NCBI RefSeq assembly: GCF_018614575.1
Contig: NZ_JAGGOJ010000003.1
Location: 186,001 to 250,000 of the forward strand
DNA: 64,000 nucleotides
Origin: Streptomyces sp. ISL-10
GTDB taxonomy: Bacteria; Actinomycetota; Actinomycetes; Streptomycetales; Streptomycetaceae
Reading direction: 5' to 3'
Positions 27,252-35,001 of this stretch are shown piece after piece. The position numbers and the translations under genes were made by a program. The notes under the pieces are model-generated. The model did no database searches, was not told the DNA's origin, and saw only the letters and a list, made by a program, of their open reading frames with translations. Numbering within the stretch: position 1 is the stretch's first letter; each line of letters opens with the position of its first letter.

Positions 27252-27289
27252 TCCGACGCCGAGGTCCGACGCCGAGGTCCGACGCCGAT
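27252..27289. repeat. 13-bp tandem repeat, three copies, inside the transposase remnant
   Basis: GTCCGACGCCGAG repeats at 27252, 27265 and 27278 (last copy ends in T). Because the unit is not a multiple of three, the extra copies shift the transposase frame and produce a TGA just after. Confidence 0.8.
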
Positions 27290-27375
27290 CTGACCGGCTG
27301 TCCGGACTGCGGGGTAGTCGCGGTCGGCCACGGCCTGCACGTCCGGTTCCTGCACGACGCCCCGTGCTTCGGCAC

Positions 27376-27399
27376 GCGGGTGCGGGTGCGGGTGCGGGT
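27376..27399. repeat. 6-bp microsatellite (GCGGGT) in the transposase remnant
   Basis: Four perfect copies of GCGGGT from 27376, encoding alternating Val-Arg in the old transposase frame. It looks like slippage expansion of the basic stretch. Confidence 0.75.
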
Positions 27400-27511
27400 G
27401 CGGTGGCGCGAGCGGATCCGGCGCTGCCCCGACCCTCGTGTCGTCGAGGGACCTGGACCGAGGCGCACGACTTCGCCCCGCCGCGTGCCAAGCTCACCAG
27501 CCAGGCGGCGA

Positions 27512-27550
27512 TGGGGATCCCCCGCTCGAGCGGAGCCGAGAGTGGGGGAG
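27512..27550. repeat. Short Streptomyces palindromic element inserted in the transposase remnant
   Basis: GGGGATCCCCCGCTCGAGCG and its continuation to GTGGGGGAG forms a C5/G5-bounded imperfect hairpin. I recognise this type of sequence as a recurring intergenic repeat in streptomycete genomes (from memory). It separates LTSQAA from LDDTTVPAIA of the transposase. Confidence 0.6.
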
Positions 27551-27618
27551 GGCCGTCAGCCTTGCGGCTCGACGACACCACGGTGCCGGCGATCGCGCGG
27601 CGGCTCGGGGTGAACTGC

Positions 27619-28374
27619 CTACGGCCGTCGTCTGCGTGGGAGAGGGCAGAATCGGCTGCCCCCTTCGACTACAAGAGTCTTCCCGGGGGCGATCTCCGTG
27701 AAGCCCGCGTCGCGGACCACCGGCAGTCCGCTGTCCGTGAGTGCGCGCCAGTGTGCCGGATCGGCGGTGCGCACCGACAGGCGGTACCCGGCCGTCCGCC
27801 ATGCCTTCCGCTCCGCCTCCGACAGCTCCCACCAGGCGAGTTGGGCGCCGTGGCCCGTCTGGGCCATCGCCTTGCCTGCCGACATGTCCAGCTCCGGGTT
27901 CAGCCAGAGCACCGGTGCCTCCGGGTCGGGGGCCGCGGGCGGCTCCGGGTCGTCGAGATCGGTGCCGGACACCTGGAGTTTGGCGAGTTCCTTGGGCCAT
28001 CCGTCGAGCGGTACGGGCGGGAAGACCCGGACCTCGGTCCGCCGGCCGGTCACGGTGATGCCCGGCAGCGCGGACGCCCGGCGCCACTCCGCGCCGCGCG
28101 CCCGGCGCACCACCTTGCGGATCCGGGCGTCCTGCCAGTCCCGCATGGCCCGGGCCCACTCGCCCTCGCCCGTGGACCGCTCGTCATCGAGGATCTCCAG
28201 GACGGCACGGGCCGAGGTCTCCAGCGCGTCGGTGCGGGCGGGCGGTTCGGCCTTCTCGATCCGCACGACCAGCGGCAGGACGAACTGCGGTGCCTCGTCA
28301 CGCAGGCGGTTCTCGTGCCGGAAGGGACTGTCCGTGGGCCGGGCGGCTTCGGCGCGGGGGTCTTCACTGCTCAC
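27619..28374 (-). CDS. PTH2-family peptidyl-tRNA-hydrolase-like protein
   Basis: 251 residues. An N-terminal region (about 20-125) has no family I can name. The C-terminal part (about 145-240) looks like the PTH2 fold: LNPELDMSAGKAMAQTGHGAQ, WWELSEAERKAWRTAGYRLSV, and DAGFTEIAPGKTLVV, the usual order of Lys/Gly/His-bearing strand-helix elements. Such proteins may cleave peptidyl-tRNA in addition to the standard Pth enzyme; this is family knowledge, not shown here. GTG start at 28374 picked to avoid the long antisense extension through the AIM24 gene. It is divergent from AIM24 with 79 bp between the starts. Confidence 0.8.
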   Translation of the reverse strand: MSSEDPRAEAARPTDSPFRHENRLRDEAPQFVLPLVVRIEKAEPPARTDALETSARAVLEILDDERSTGEGEWARAMRDWQDARIRKVVRRARGAEWRRASALPGITVTGRRTEVRVFPPVPLDGWPKELAKLQVSGTDLDDPEPPAAPDPEAPVLWLNPELDMSAGKAMAQTGHGAQLAWWELSEAERKAWRTAGYRLSVRTADPAHWRALTDSGLPVVRDAGFTEIAPGKTLVVEGGSRFCPLPRRRRP

Positions 28375-28453
28375 CCGATCAGTGTGCCAGCCGCCACGCC
28401 GGGCCATTCGGGGCAGTTGGCGGAACGACTGCCTCCGGGCGACGATGCCTCCC

Positions 28454-29131
28454 ATGAAGAGCGATCTGTTCAGCAGCGAGAACATGGCGCAGCAGGCGAC
28501 GGTGCCGGGGATGACCCTCCAGAACGCCAAGTCGGTGAAGTACGCGGTCAACGGGGAGATGCACGCGCGCCAGGGCTCGATGATCGCCTTCCGGGGCAAT
28601 CTCCAGTTCGAGCGCAAGGGCCAGGGGATCGGCGGCATGCTCAAGCGCGCCGTCACCGGCGAGGGCCTGGCGCTGATGGCGGTGCGCGGCCAGGGCGAGG
28701 CGTGGTTCGCGCACGAGGCGGCCAACTGCTTCATCGTGGACATCGAGCAGGGCGACGCGCTGACCATCAACGGCCGCAACGTGCTGTGCTTCGACGCGAC
28801 CCTGTCGTACGACATAAAGACGGTGAAGGGCGCAGGCATGACCGGCGGCGGCCTCTTCAACAGCGTCTTCACCGGCTACGGGAAGCTCGCGGTCATCTGC
28901 GAGGGCAACCCGATCGTGATCCCCGTCTCCCACCAGCAGCCGGTGTACGTCGACACGGACGCGGTCGTCGGCTGGAGCGCCCATCTGAACACCTCGCTGC
29001 ACCGCTCGCAGTCCATCGGGTCGATGATCCGCGGTGGTTCCGGCGAGGCGGTCCAACTGAAGCTGGAGGGCGAGGGCTTCGTGATCGTCCGGCCCAGCGA
29101 GGCCACTCCGCAGAAGGCGGCCCAGAGCTGA
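28454..29131 (+). CDS. AIM24 family protein (DUF124)
   Basis: 225-residue beta-rich protein of the AIM24/TIGR00266 group, with Gly-rich strands such as [16 protein letters not shown] (33-48), [20 protein letters not shown] in the middle and a hydrophobic C-terminal strand. Bacterial function unknown; the yeast homologue is a mitochondrial inner-membrane protein. ATG with CCTCCC upstream and no good ribosome site. Its stop codon TGA sits in a CTGA context where the adjoining ABC ATPase frame once probably began with ATGA, so the two genes were likely coupled. Confidence 0.88.
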   Translation: MKSDLFSSENMAQQATVPGMTLQNAKSVKYAVNGEMHARQGSMIAFRGNLQFERKGQGIGGMLKRAVTGEGLALMAVRGQGEAWFAHEAANCFIVDIEQGDALTINGRNVLCFDATLSYDIKTVKGAGMTGGGLFNSVFTGYGKLAVICEGNPIVIPVSHQQPVYVDTDAVVGWSAHLNTSLHRSQSIGSMIRGGSGEAVQLKLEGEGFVIVRPSEATPQKAAQS

Positions 29132-30196
29132 GGCTGCAAGGAGTCGGCCGCCGTTACGGCCTCGGCGCCCCTGGGTGCTGCGCGACGTCGACCTCGACGT
29201 CGCGCCGCGCACCCTGGTCCGCGTCGAAGGTGCCAACGGCAGCGGCAAGTCGACACTGCTCAGGCTGCTCGCCGGTATCGACGTACCGACCGAGGGCCGC
29301 GTCACGGGCAGGCCGCGCACCGCGTACGTGCCCGAACGGTTCCCGGCCGCGCTGCCGTTCACCGCACACGGTTACCTGGTTCACCTCTGACGGATCCACG
29401 GCCTCGCCCGGCGTGCCGCTTCCGCTGCCGCCACGGAGTGGCTGGAGCGCTTCGGGGCCGCCGGCCACGCCCGTACGCCGCTCGGGGAGTTGTCCAAGGG
29501 CACCAGCCAGAAAGTCGTCGTAGCCCAGGCGTTCCTCGCCGGGCCGGAGCTGCTGGTGCTCGACGAGGCGTGGACCGGACTGGACGCGGCGGCGCGCGAG
29601 GAACTCGACCGGGCCGTCGCCGAACGTGTGGCGGCGGGGGCTGCGGTCGTGTTCGTCGACCACGATCCGCGCCGGCTGGCGGGGGCGGTCGATGCCGTGC
29701 ACGCCGTACGGGAGGGCCGGCCGGCGCGGGCCGTACCGCGGTCCGCCGACGGGCCGCCGGGGCCGCGCACTCGGATCGTGGCGGTGGGACCCCCGGGCGC
29801 GGCACCGCCCGGGGACCTGCCCGGCGCGCCCGACAGCGCCCGGGCGAGAACGGCGCCACGGTGTTCTCCGTCGCCGCCGCGCACTCGGACGCTCTGCTCC
29901 GGGCGCTGCTCATCTCCCGGCCGCCGTGGCACATCCGCCGGCTCGACCCTCCCCCAGGGCTTCGCCCGGGAGTGCCCCCAGGCGGGCCCGCTGCGGAACC
30001 TGCCGCCGGCACGGGAGACCCGGTCGGCCGTGCCGCGGGGGCGCGGGGCGGTCCCGGCCACGTGACGGAGGACGCTGCCGCATGTCCCGCGCCGCCGGAC
30101 GCAGGGCCGGGCCGTGCCTCGGGGGCGCCGGATAGCGACGCGTCCGGCGAAGCGGCCACCCGCACGCACACGATCACGGGACACGGCACACCATGA
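29128..30196 (+). pseudogene. Inactivated ABC-transporter ATPase gene
   Basis: Remains of one ATP-binding protein. Walker A ([15 protein letters not shown]) lies near 29228-29270; signature-like LSKGTSQKV near 29487 and Walker B (ELLVLDEAW) near 29547-29575 follow in the same frame. Lesions: the start position reads CTG (29128-29130); RRYGLGAP and WVLRDVDL are in different frames, as if one C were lost near 29168-29172; TGA at 29388-29390 splits Walker A from Walker B; the C-terminal DALLRALL block is in another frame (shift near 29840-29860); and a palindromic element interrupts 29949-29982. The last frame still ends in TGA overlapping the permease ATG, a relic of coupling. Confidence 0.8.
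29949..29982. repeat. Short palindromic element in the ATPase pseudogene
   Basis: CTCCCCCAGGGCTTCGCCCG followed by GGAGTGCCCCCAG: an inner GGGC-TTCG-CCC hairpin flanked by C5/G-rich ends. Similar sequences are common between streptomycete genes (from memory). It follows the RPPWHIRRLD end of the old ATPase. Confidence 0.6.
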
Positions 30197-31134
30197 CCGC
30201 TCTCGTCGGCTATCAGGCCGCTCTCCTGCAGCGCTCCCAGCGCTGGCTGCCGCCCGTGCTGCTCTACGCCATCACCCTGGCCGTCGGTATACAGGTCGGC
30301 AGTCCGGTGCTGGACGCTTTCGGCTGGACGGCCGCCGCGCTCCTGCCGGTCACCGCCTGGCTGGTGCGCGTCTGCGCCACCCAGGAGCCGCCCGCCGCGC
30401 GCGCCCTCACGGCCGCCGCCGCGGGTCCGCCGCGGGTGCACCTGTCGGCCCTGCTCGCCGCCGTGGCCTGCGCCGGGGCGGTCGGCGCCGTGGCGACCGG
30501 GGTCGTCGCCCTGATCAGCGACGCGATGCCCGCCGACCACAAGGTCGCGGTCCCCCTGCTGCCGGCCGTGGCCGCCGGGCTGTTCGCGTGCGCGGTGAGC
30601 GTCCTGGTCGGCGCGGCGGTGGGCGCGCTGTGCACCCGCCCCCTGCTGCACGCGCGCGGCTGGTCGCTGCCGGCCACCGCGACGGCGGCGCTGCTGGCCC
30701 TGGTGACTACCGGATCACCGGCGAAGCACGCGGTGAGCGGCCTGGTCACCGGCTCGCGGACCGGGACGATCCACCTGCCGGTGCCCGCCCTGGCGGCCGC
30801 CGCGCTGATCGCGGCCGCGGCGGCCGCGATCACCTGCCTGCTGTGCTCCCTGCGGGGCGCGGACGGGGGAGAGGCGTCGGCCTGGGAGAGGGACCCGCGT
30901 CGCCTCCGGCCGCGGACTACAGTCGTACGTATGAACGAGCACGAGTCGTACTGCGAGACCTCGACCGACTCCGGCACCGGTGCCGGACCGGCCGCGGACG
31001 CAGGCCCCGGCGAGGCGTTCGCCGAGTGCGTGCTGTGCCGCGAGCCGACCGAGTACCCGGCGTCCGTCAAGGGCGCTCCGCTGTGCCCCGTCTGCGAATG
31101 GCGGGAGGCCGAGCGGTCGGCCTGCTCCGGCTGA
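30193..31134 (+). CDS. ABC-type membrane permease, reading in frame into a small zinc-ribbon ORF
   Basis: 313-residue open frame. Residues 1-222 are an Ala-rich integral membrane protein with about six helices (first near 17-45, last near 195-220), the expected partner of the upstream ATPase, whose gene is broken. Residues 223-246 (GADGGEASAWERDPRRLRP and on) look like translated spacer. The remaining 67 residues correspond to an independent small ORF starting at 30931. So the permease has probably lost its own stop codon and now reads through, or the fusion is real. With the ATPase dead, the transporter is unlikely to work (inference). Confidence 0.7.
   Translation: MTALVGYQAALLQRSQRWLPPVLLYAITLAVGIQVGSPVLDAFGWTAAALLPVTAWLVRVCATQEPPAARALTAAAAGPPRVHLSALLAAVACAGAVGAVATGVVALISDAMPADHKVAVPLLPAVAAGLFACAVSVLVGAAVGALCTRPLLHARGWSLPATATAALLALVTTGSPAKHAVSGLVTGSRTGTIHLPVPALAAAALIAAAAAAITCLLCSLRGADGGEASAWERDPRRLRPRTTVVRMNEHESYCETSTDSGTGAGPAADAGPGEAFAECVLCREPTEYPASVKGAPLCPVCEWREAERSACSG
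30918..30923 (+). promoter_or_regulatory. -10-like TACAGT placed for a leaderless start at 30931
   Basis: TACAGT is followed by 7 nt and then ATG, the spacing of a leaderless Streptomyces transcript. It lies inside the permease frame. Confidence 0.5.
30931..31134 (+). CDS. Small zinc-ribbon-like protein (internal start of the permease frame)
   Basis: 67 residues beginning MNEHESYCETSTD, Ser/Gly/Asp-rich at first, then two CxxC pairs (CVLC and CPVC) about 20 residues apart that could bind one zinc. The -10-like hexamer 7 nt upstream argues for its own leaderless promoter. It shares frame and stop codon with the permease ORF, so whether it is made alone, as a fusion, or both cannot be decided here. 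Function unknown. Confidence 0.55.
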   Translation: MNEHESYCETSTDSGTGAGPAADAGPGEAFAECVLCREPTEYPASVKGAPLCPVCEWREAERSACSG

Positions 31135-31153
31135 GCGGCGGCGGGCGGACGCG

Positions 31154-32071
31154 CTACGAGGCGCGCATCAGGTCGGAGACCTTCACGAAGCGGTACCCGC
31201 GGCGGCGCAGCTCCGGGACGATCCGGCGCACCGCCTCCTCGGTGACCGGGGCCGCGCTGCGCGTGCAGTGCATGACCACCAGCGATCCCGGTCGCACGCC
31301 CGCGAGGACCTCGTCGGCGACGGCGTCCGCGTCGGTCGCGAAGGCGTCTCCGCTGATGACGTCCCACTGCACCGCGGTGACCCCGGCGGGTGCGAGGGCG
31401 CGCAGCGCGGCGTCGTCGTAACAGCCGCCGGGGAAGCGGAAGTACGGCACGACATTGCGCGCCCCGGCTTTCTCGAACGACCTGAAGGCGCGGTCCACGT
31501 CCGCCCGCATGTCCTTCGCGGCGACGACGGGCAGCCCGTAGCAGCCGGACGTGAAGGCGTAGTGGCTGTAGGAGTGGTTCGCGATCTCGAAGAGCGGGTC
31601 CGTGCCGATGGCCTTTGCCTGCGCCGGGTACTCCTCGGCCCAGCGGCCGGTCATGAAGACGGTGGAGGGCACCTTCAGCGCGCGCAGCGCGGCGATGAGG
31701 CCGGGGTTGTCGAAGCGCTCCCCTTGTGCGGCGCGCGGACCCTGGTCGGCGGTCATGTCGGCGTCGAAGGTGAGCGCGACGGTCCTGGGCGCGGTGGCGG
31801 AAGGGGCCGCTGCGCGCCGGAAGACGGGAGTCAGCCCCTGCGGGCCGGGAGCGAGGGTCGGCGCCTTCGGCCGCTGCGGCACTTGCTGTTCCAGGGGTTT
31901 GCCCGGCTGCGGCGATGCGGCGGCCCCGCCCGTTGCGGTGGGGGAGGAGGGCGGCTTGAGCGCGGCGGCACCCGGATCGGTGCCGCGATCGGCTCCGGGG
32001 TCGGTGCCGCACCCGGCAAGTACGGCGCCCAGGGCGGCCATCACCGCAAATCTTCGTACACGAGTGGTCAC
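31154..32071 (-). CDS. Polysaccharide deacetylase lipoprotein (NodB domain, CE4)
   Basis: Metal-dependent deacetylase of N-acetylated glycans, probably cell-wall or capsule polymers, anchored outside the membrane. From the GTG the protein has a short basic n-region (TTRVRR), a hydrophobic core and lipobox LAGC (Cys21), a Pro/Ala-rich spacer, then a NodB domain with TFDAD (motif 1), HSYSH (metal-binding HxxxH), FRFPGG (motif 3), WDVISGD (motif 4) and VVMH (motif 5). About 305 residues. The GTG at 32071 is preferred over an ATG 7 codons upstream because TATATT lies 8 nt before it (leaderless) and it gives a compact lipoprotein signal. Confidence 0.88.
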   Translation of the reverse strand: MTTRVRRFAVMAALGAVLAGCGTDPGADRGTDPGAAALKPPSSPTATGGAAASPQPGKPLEQQVPQRPKAPTLAPGPQGLTPVFRRAAAPSATAPRTVALTFDADMTADQGPRAAQGERFDNPGLIAALRALKVPSTVFMTGRWAEEYPAQAKAIGTDPLFEIANHSYSHYAFTSGCYGLPVVAAKDMRADVDRAFRSFEKAGARNVVPYFRFPGGCYDDAALRALAPAGVTAVQWDVISGDAFATDADAVADEVLAGVRPGSLVVMHCTRSAAPVTEEAVRRIVPELRRRGYRFVKVSDLMRAS

Positions 32072-32079
32072 TGACGGAA

Positions 32080-32085
32080 AATATA
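32080..32085 (-). promoter_or_regulatory. -10-like TATATT before the deacetylase GTG
   Basis: TATATT on the minus strand, 8 nt from the GTG start at 32071. It is one of the few A+T-rich hexamers in the area and fits a leaderless transcript. Confidence 0.5.
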
Positions 32086-32232
32086 CGATCATCGCACCGA
32101 TGGATCGTCAGGGACGCTCCTGCATCAGGGTTGCCTTTCGCGGCGCAGCGGTCGGCCCCGTCCCTTGCACCGTGCAATGATGCCCCCTGTTTCACGGTCC
32201 GCTGCACGGACCTCGCGTACAGGAGGAACGGG

Positions 32233-32736
32233 ATGGCCCTGCCCCCCACGGCCGGTGTGCTCACCACCATGGAGGACGTCCTCGCCGTGCCGGAGGACCG
32301 GGGCGGCGCCGTGTGGCGACTGGATCCCGCCGCGCGCCAGCTGGACGCGAACGTCATCCGTGTCGCGCCCCGCGACCGCGTCGATCGCCATGTCGAGCCC
32401 GACCTGGACGTCCTGCTGTGTGTGCTCACCGGCAGCGGCGAGCTCACCGTCGGCGGCGAGACCCAGCGCCTGGAGCGCGGCTGTGTGGCCTGGCTGCCGC
32501 ACGGCACCGAGCGCGCCCTCGCCGCCGGGCCCGACGGGCTCGTCTACGTCACGGCCCACCGCCGCCGACCGGGCCTGTCCATCAGGTCCGCAGCTCCCTC
32601 CGCCACCGCCCGCGCTGCCGCGGAGGGCGGCGAGTCCGCCTGTCTGCTCCACCGGATCTGTCCCGGCTGCGACCGTCCCGCCGAGGACGCCGGCGCACGG
32701 TACTGCAGCCGATGCGGCACCGAACTGCCCCGGTGA
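32233..32736 (+). CDS. Cupin-domain protein with C-terminal zinc ribbon
   Basis: 167 residues. The cupin beta-barrel (about 25-110) has the usual Gly/Pro turns and core motif (VDRHVEPDLDVLLCVLTGSGELTVGG region; GCVAWLPHGTERAL for the second motif), though metal-binding His residues are few. After an Ala/Ser-rich linker a zinc ribbon with CPGC and CSRC pairs ends the protein (residues 143-164). The ligand is unknown. AGGAGG lies 6 nt before the ATG. Monocistronic by its surroundings. Confidence 0.82.
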   Translation: MALPPTAGVLTTMEDVLAVPEDRGGAVWRLDPAARQLDANVIRVAPRDRVDRHVEPDLDVLLCVLTGSGELTVGGETQRLERGCVAWLPHGTERALAAGPDGLVYVTAHRRRPGLSIRSAAPSATARAAAEGGESACLLHRICPGCDRPAEDAGARYCSRCGTELPR

Positions 32737-32891
32737 TTCAGGTCTCCTGACGCCCCGTCGGTGATGCGCAATTCGCCATCGCGACGGTCATCGGTGAGCA
32801 CAACGCACGCCTGATGCGTATCAAGGGTCGGACGCGTCCCCCCGGTTCCCGTCGGCAACCGGATTCCGTACCCCCCGCAGGAGGCAGCGAG

Positions 32892-34205
32892 TTGAGTCAC
32901 AGGCGAATACCCAAGCGAAAGGCCGTGCTTGCAGGAGCCGGGGCGGTGGGCATCGCCGCGGCGGCAATCCTGCTGCCACAGGCCAATGCGTCACAGTCGG
33001 ATTCCGGCAGCGACGCGGCCCCCAGGACCATGAGCGCCGCTTCCGCCCAGGATCTGCTGACGCGGCTGGGCCCCGAACTGGGCGACGCGTACGCGGGTGC
33101 GTACTACGACGCAGACCGGCAGCGGCTCGTCGTCAACGTCGCCGGAGACGACAACGAGGCGGTCGACCAGGTCAACGAGGCCGGTGCCGTTGCCAGAAAC
33201 GTCGAGAACAGCATGGGAGAGCTGAAGTCGGCGGCGAACACCCTGGCCGCGAAGGCCACCATTCCCGGCACGGCCTGGGCCGTCGACCCGCGGACCAATG
33301 AGATCCGCGTCACCGCGGACCGCACCGTGCAGGGCGCACGCTGGGACAAACTGGAGTCGGCCGTCAAGTCGCTGGGCTCCGGCACGGCCCGTATCGCCAA
33401 GTCCGCGGGCGAGTTCAGGACCTTCCTGGAAGGCGGCGACGCCATCTTCGGTGGTGGCGCCCGCTGTTCGCTCGGCTTCAACGTGACCACGCAGGACGGC
33501 GCGCCCGGCTTCCTCACCGCGGGCCACTGCGGTGTGGCCGCCGACAAGTGGTCCGAGGACGAGGGCGGCGCGCCCATCGGCACGGTCCAGGCGGCGACCT
33601 TCCCCGGCGACGGCGACTTCGCCCTGGTCACCTACGACGACCCGGCGACACAGGCCCCGAGCACCGTCGACCTCGGGGACGCCGGAACGCTGGACATCGT
33701 GGGCGCGGACGACGCGGCGGTCGGCCAGCAGGTGGTCCGTATGGGCAGCACCACCGGCCTCGACGACGGGCAGGTCACCGGTCTGAACGCGACCGTGAAC
33801 TACCCCGAGGGCACTGTCACCGGCCTGATCCAGACCGACGTCTGCGCGGAGCCCGGCGACAGCGGCGGAGCGCTGTTCACGCGCGAGGGCGTCGCGATCG
33901 GTCTGACGTCGGGCGGCAGCGGCGACTGCACATCGGGCGGCGAGACGTTCTTCCAGCCGGTGACCACAGCGCTGGCCGCGGTCGGCGCGGAGATCGGTAC
34001 GGGCGCGGGCAACGGCGCCGGTGACGGTAACGGCAACCCCGGCGGCGCTGGTGACGGTGACGGTGCGGGCTCCGGCGGGCAGGACGGCGTCGGTGGTGCG
34101 GATGCCGGTCAGCAGGACGGCTTGGGCCAGCAGGACGGCTCGGGCCAGCAGGACGGCTCGGGTCAGCAGGACGGCTTGGGTCAGCAGGACGGCTCGGGTC
34201 AGTAG
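32892..34205 (+). CDS. Secreted chymotrypsin-like serine protease (streptogrisin/alpha-lytic type) with QQDGSG repeat tail
   Basis: Exported pro-protease of 437 residues. Basic n-region (HRRIPKRK) and signal core (11-32), propeptide (about 45-185), then the S1 protease domain with His212 (TAGHCG), Asp242 (GDGDFALVTY) and Ser324 (GDSGGALF); the Cys pairs around 192/213 and 318/346 fit the usual disulfides. A Gly/Asn/Asp-rich linker leads to a tail of five QQDG(L/S)G hexapeptides. TTG start with AGGAGG upstream. The TAG stop stands where a CAG repeat codon is expected and the frame continues 22 more codons to a TGA at 34272-34274. Confidence 0.9.
   Translation: MSHRRIPKRKAVLAGAGAVGIAAAAILLPQANASQSDSGSDAAPRTMSAASAQDLLTRLGPELGDAYAGAYYDADRQRLVVNVAGDDNEAVDQVNEAGAVARNVENSMGELKSAANTLAAKATIPGTAWAVDPRTNEIRVTADRTVQGARWDKLESAVKSLGSGTARIAKSAGEFRTFLEGGDAIFGGGARCSLGFNVTTQDGAPGFLTAGHCGVAADKWSEDEGGAPIGTVQAATFPGDGDFALVTYDDPATQAPSTVDLGDAGTLDIVGADDAAVGQQVVRMGSTTGLDDGQVTGLNATVNYPEGTVTGLIQTDVCAEPGDSGGALFTREGVAIGLTSGGSGDCTSGGETFFQPVTTALAAVGAEIGTGAGNGAGDGNGNPGGAGDGDGAGSGGQDGVGGADAGQQDGLGQQDGSGQQDGSGQQDGLGQQDGSGQ
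34110..34202 (+). repeat. 18-bp tandem repeats encoding the protease tail
   Basis: Five head-to-tail copies of CAGCAGGACGGCTYGGGY from 34110 to 34199, plus a partial CAG, encoding QQDG(L/S)G. The next codon is TAG. Confidence 0.88.
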
Positions 34206-34291
34206 AACCGCGCGGGCCGGCAGGGCGGCGTCGGCGAGGCCGACGGCAGCGGCTTCGCCCAGCAGCTCGGCTGAGCCCGTGTGACGGGGGG

Positions 34292-34330
34292 CGGCGGGGC
34301 CCGGGTGCCTGATGGCCCAGGGCCCCGCCG
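34292..34330. terminator. Hairpin between protease and ohrR
   Basis: 11-bp perfect inverted repeat (34292-34302 and 34320-34330) with a 17-nt loop, followed by TTCTG. It lies between convergent genes. Confidence 0.6.
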
Positions 34331-34353
34331 TTCTGTGCGGCCTGTGCCCGGCC

Positions 34354-34878
34354 TCACCCCTCGTCCGGACCTCCCGCCACGCAGTCGCCGGCCCCCGCGC
34401 CGCTCCCCGCCGTGTCGAGCGTCGCGGTCAGCGCGTCCAGTGAGGCGCGCAGGGCACGGATACGGTCCAGCGACAGGCCCGTGGCCTCCGCGATCCTGCG
34501 CGGCACGCCCAGCGCCCGGCCCCGCAGGGCCTCGCCCTGTGCGGTGGGCCGGATCGTCACCGAGCGCTCGTCCGCCGCGCTGCGCCTGCGCTCCACGTAC
34601 CCCGCCGCCTCCAGACGCTTGAGCAGAGGGGAGAGCGTGCCGGACTCCAGGCGGAGATGCTCGCCGATCTGCTTGACCGGCAGTTCGCCGTGCTCCCACA
34701 GCACCAGCATCACCAGGTACTGGGGATAGGTGAGGCCCAGGTCCTTCAGCGCCGAGCGATAGACGCCGTTGAACGCGCGCGACGCCGCGTGCAGCGAGAA
34801 GCAGATCTGGTGGTCGAGGCGCAGGAAGTCCTCGTCCGCCACATCCTGCAGCGTCTTCTTGTCCGTGGGTGCGTCCAT
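34354..34878 (-). CDS. ohrR: OhrR-type MarR-family organic-hydroperoxide regulator
   Basis: 174-residue winged-helix MarR protein. Cys26 in [10 protein letters not shown] is at the position of the peroxide-sensing Cys of OhrR, and a second Cys (166) near the end could make it a two-Cys type. The winged helix spans about 55-125 ([35 protein letters not shown]). The tail beyond 150 is Gly/Ala-rich. It is divergent from ohr with a perfect 22-bp palindrome between them, so repression of ohr and autoregulation, relieved by organic peroxides, is the expected circuit (family knowledge). Confidence 0.92.
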   Translation of the reverse strand: MDAPTDKKTLQDVADEDFLRLDHQICFSLHAASRAFNGVYRSALKDLGLTYPQYLVMLVLWEHGELPVKQIGEHLRLESGTLSPLLKRLEAAGYVERRRSAADERSVTIRPTAQGEALRGRALGVPRRIAEATGLSLDRIRALRASLDALTATLDTAGSGAGAGDCVAGGPDEG

Positions 34879-34904
34879 GCCTTCAGAGTACCAAGCCGTG
34901 CGCG

Positions 34905-34926
34905 ATTAAGTTGTGCACAACTTAAT
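34905..34926. promoter_or_regulatory. OhrR operator palindrome
   Basis: 22-bp perfect palindrome centred on TTGTGCACAA with flanking TTAAG/CTTAA, in the 123-bp gap between ohrR and ohr. It is an A+T-rich island in this G+C-rich genome and is the only strong dyad in the gap. Confidence 0.8.
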
Positions 34927-35001
34927 TGTGTGCTTTATTTGGGTGGTCGATCCGCCCCGGCGGACCACCGCAGGAACTACCGGACGAAAAGGGATGTACT
35001 C

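Larger units (their letters stand above)
27150..27640 (+). pseudogene. Decayed N-terminal fragment of an ISL3-family transposase
   Basis: Pieces of one transposase appear in different frames: LFGLEGMHVLDATRDPDVG near 27162, a zinc-finger-like TGCPDCGVVAVGHG near 27292, CFGTRVRVR and WRERIRRCPD near 27370-27425, then in a shifted frame RRGTWTEAHDFAPPRAKL near 27440-27495 and DDTTVPAIARRLGV near 27570. This is the layout of an ISL3 N-terminus. Lesions include a 13-bp triplication (27252-27289), a frameshift near 27435 and a palindromic insert at 27512-27550. The catalytic part is absent. Confidence 0.7.
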
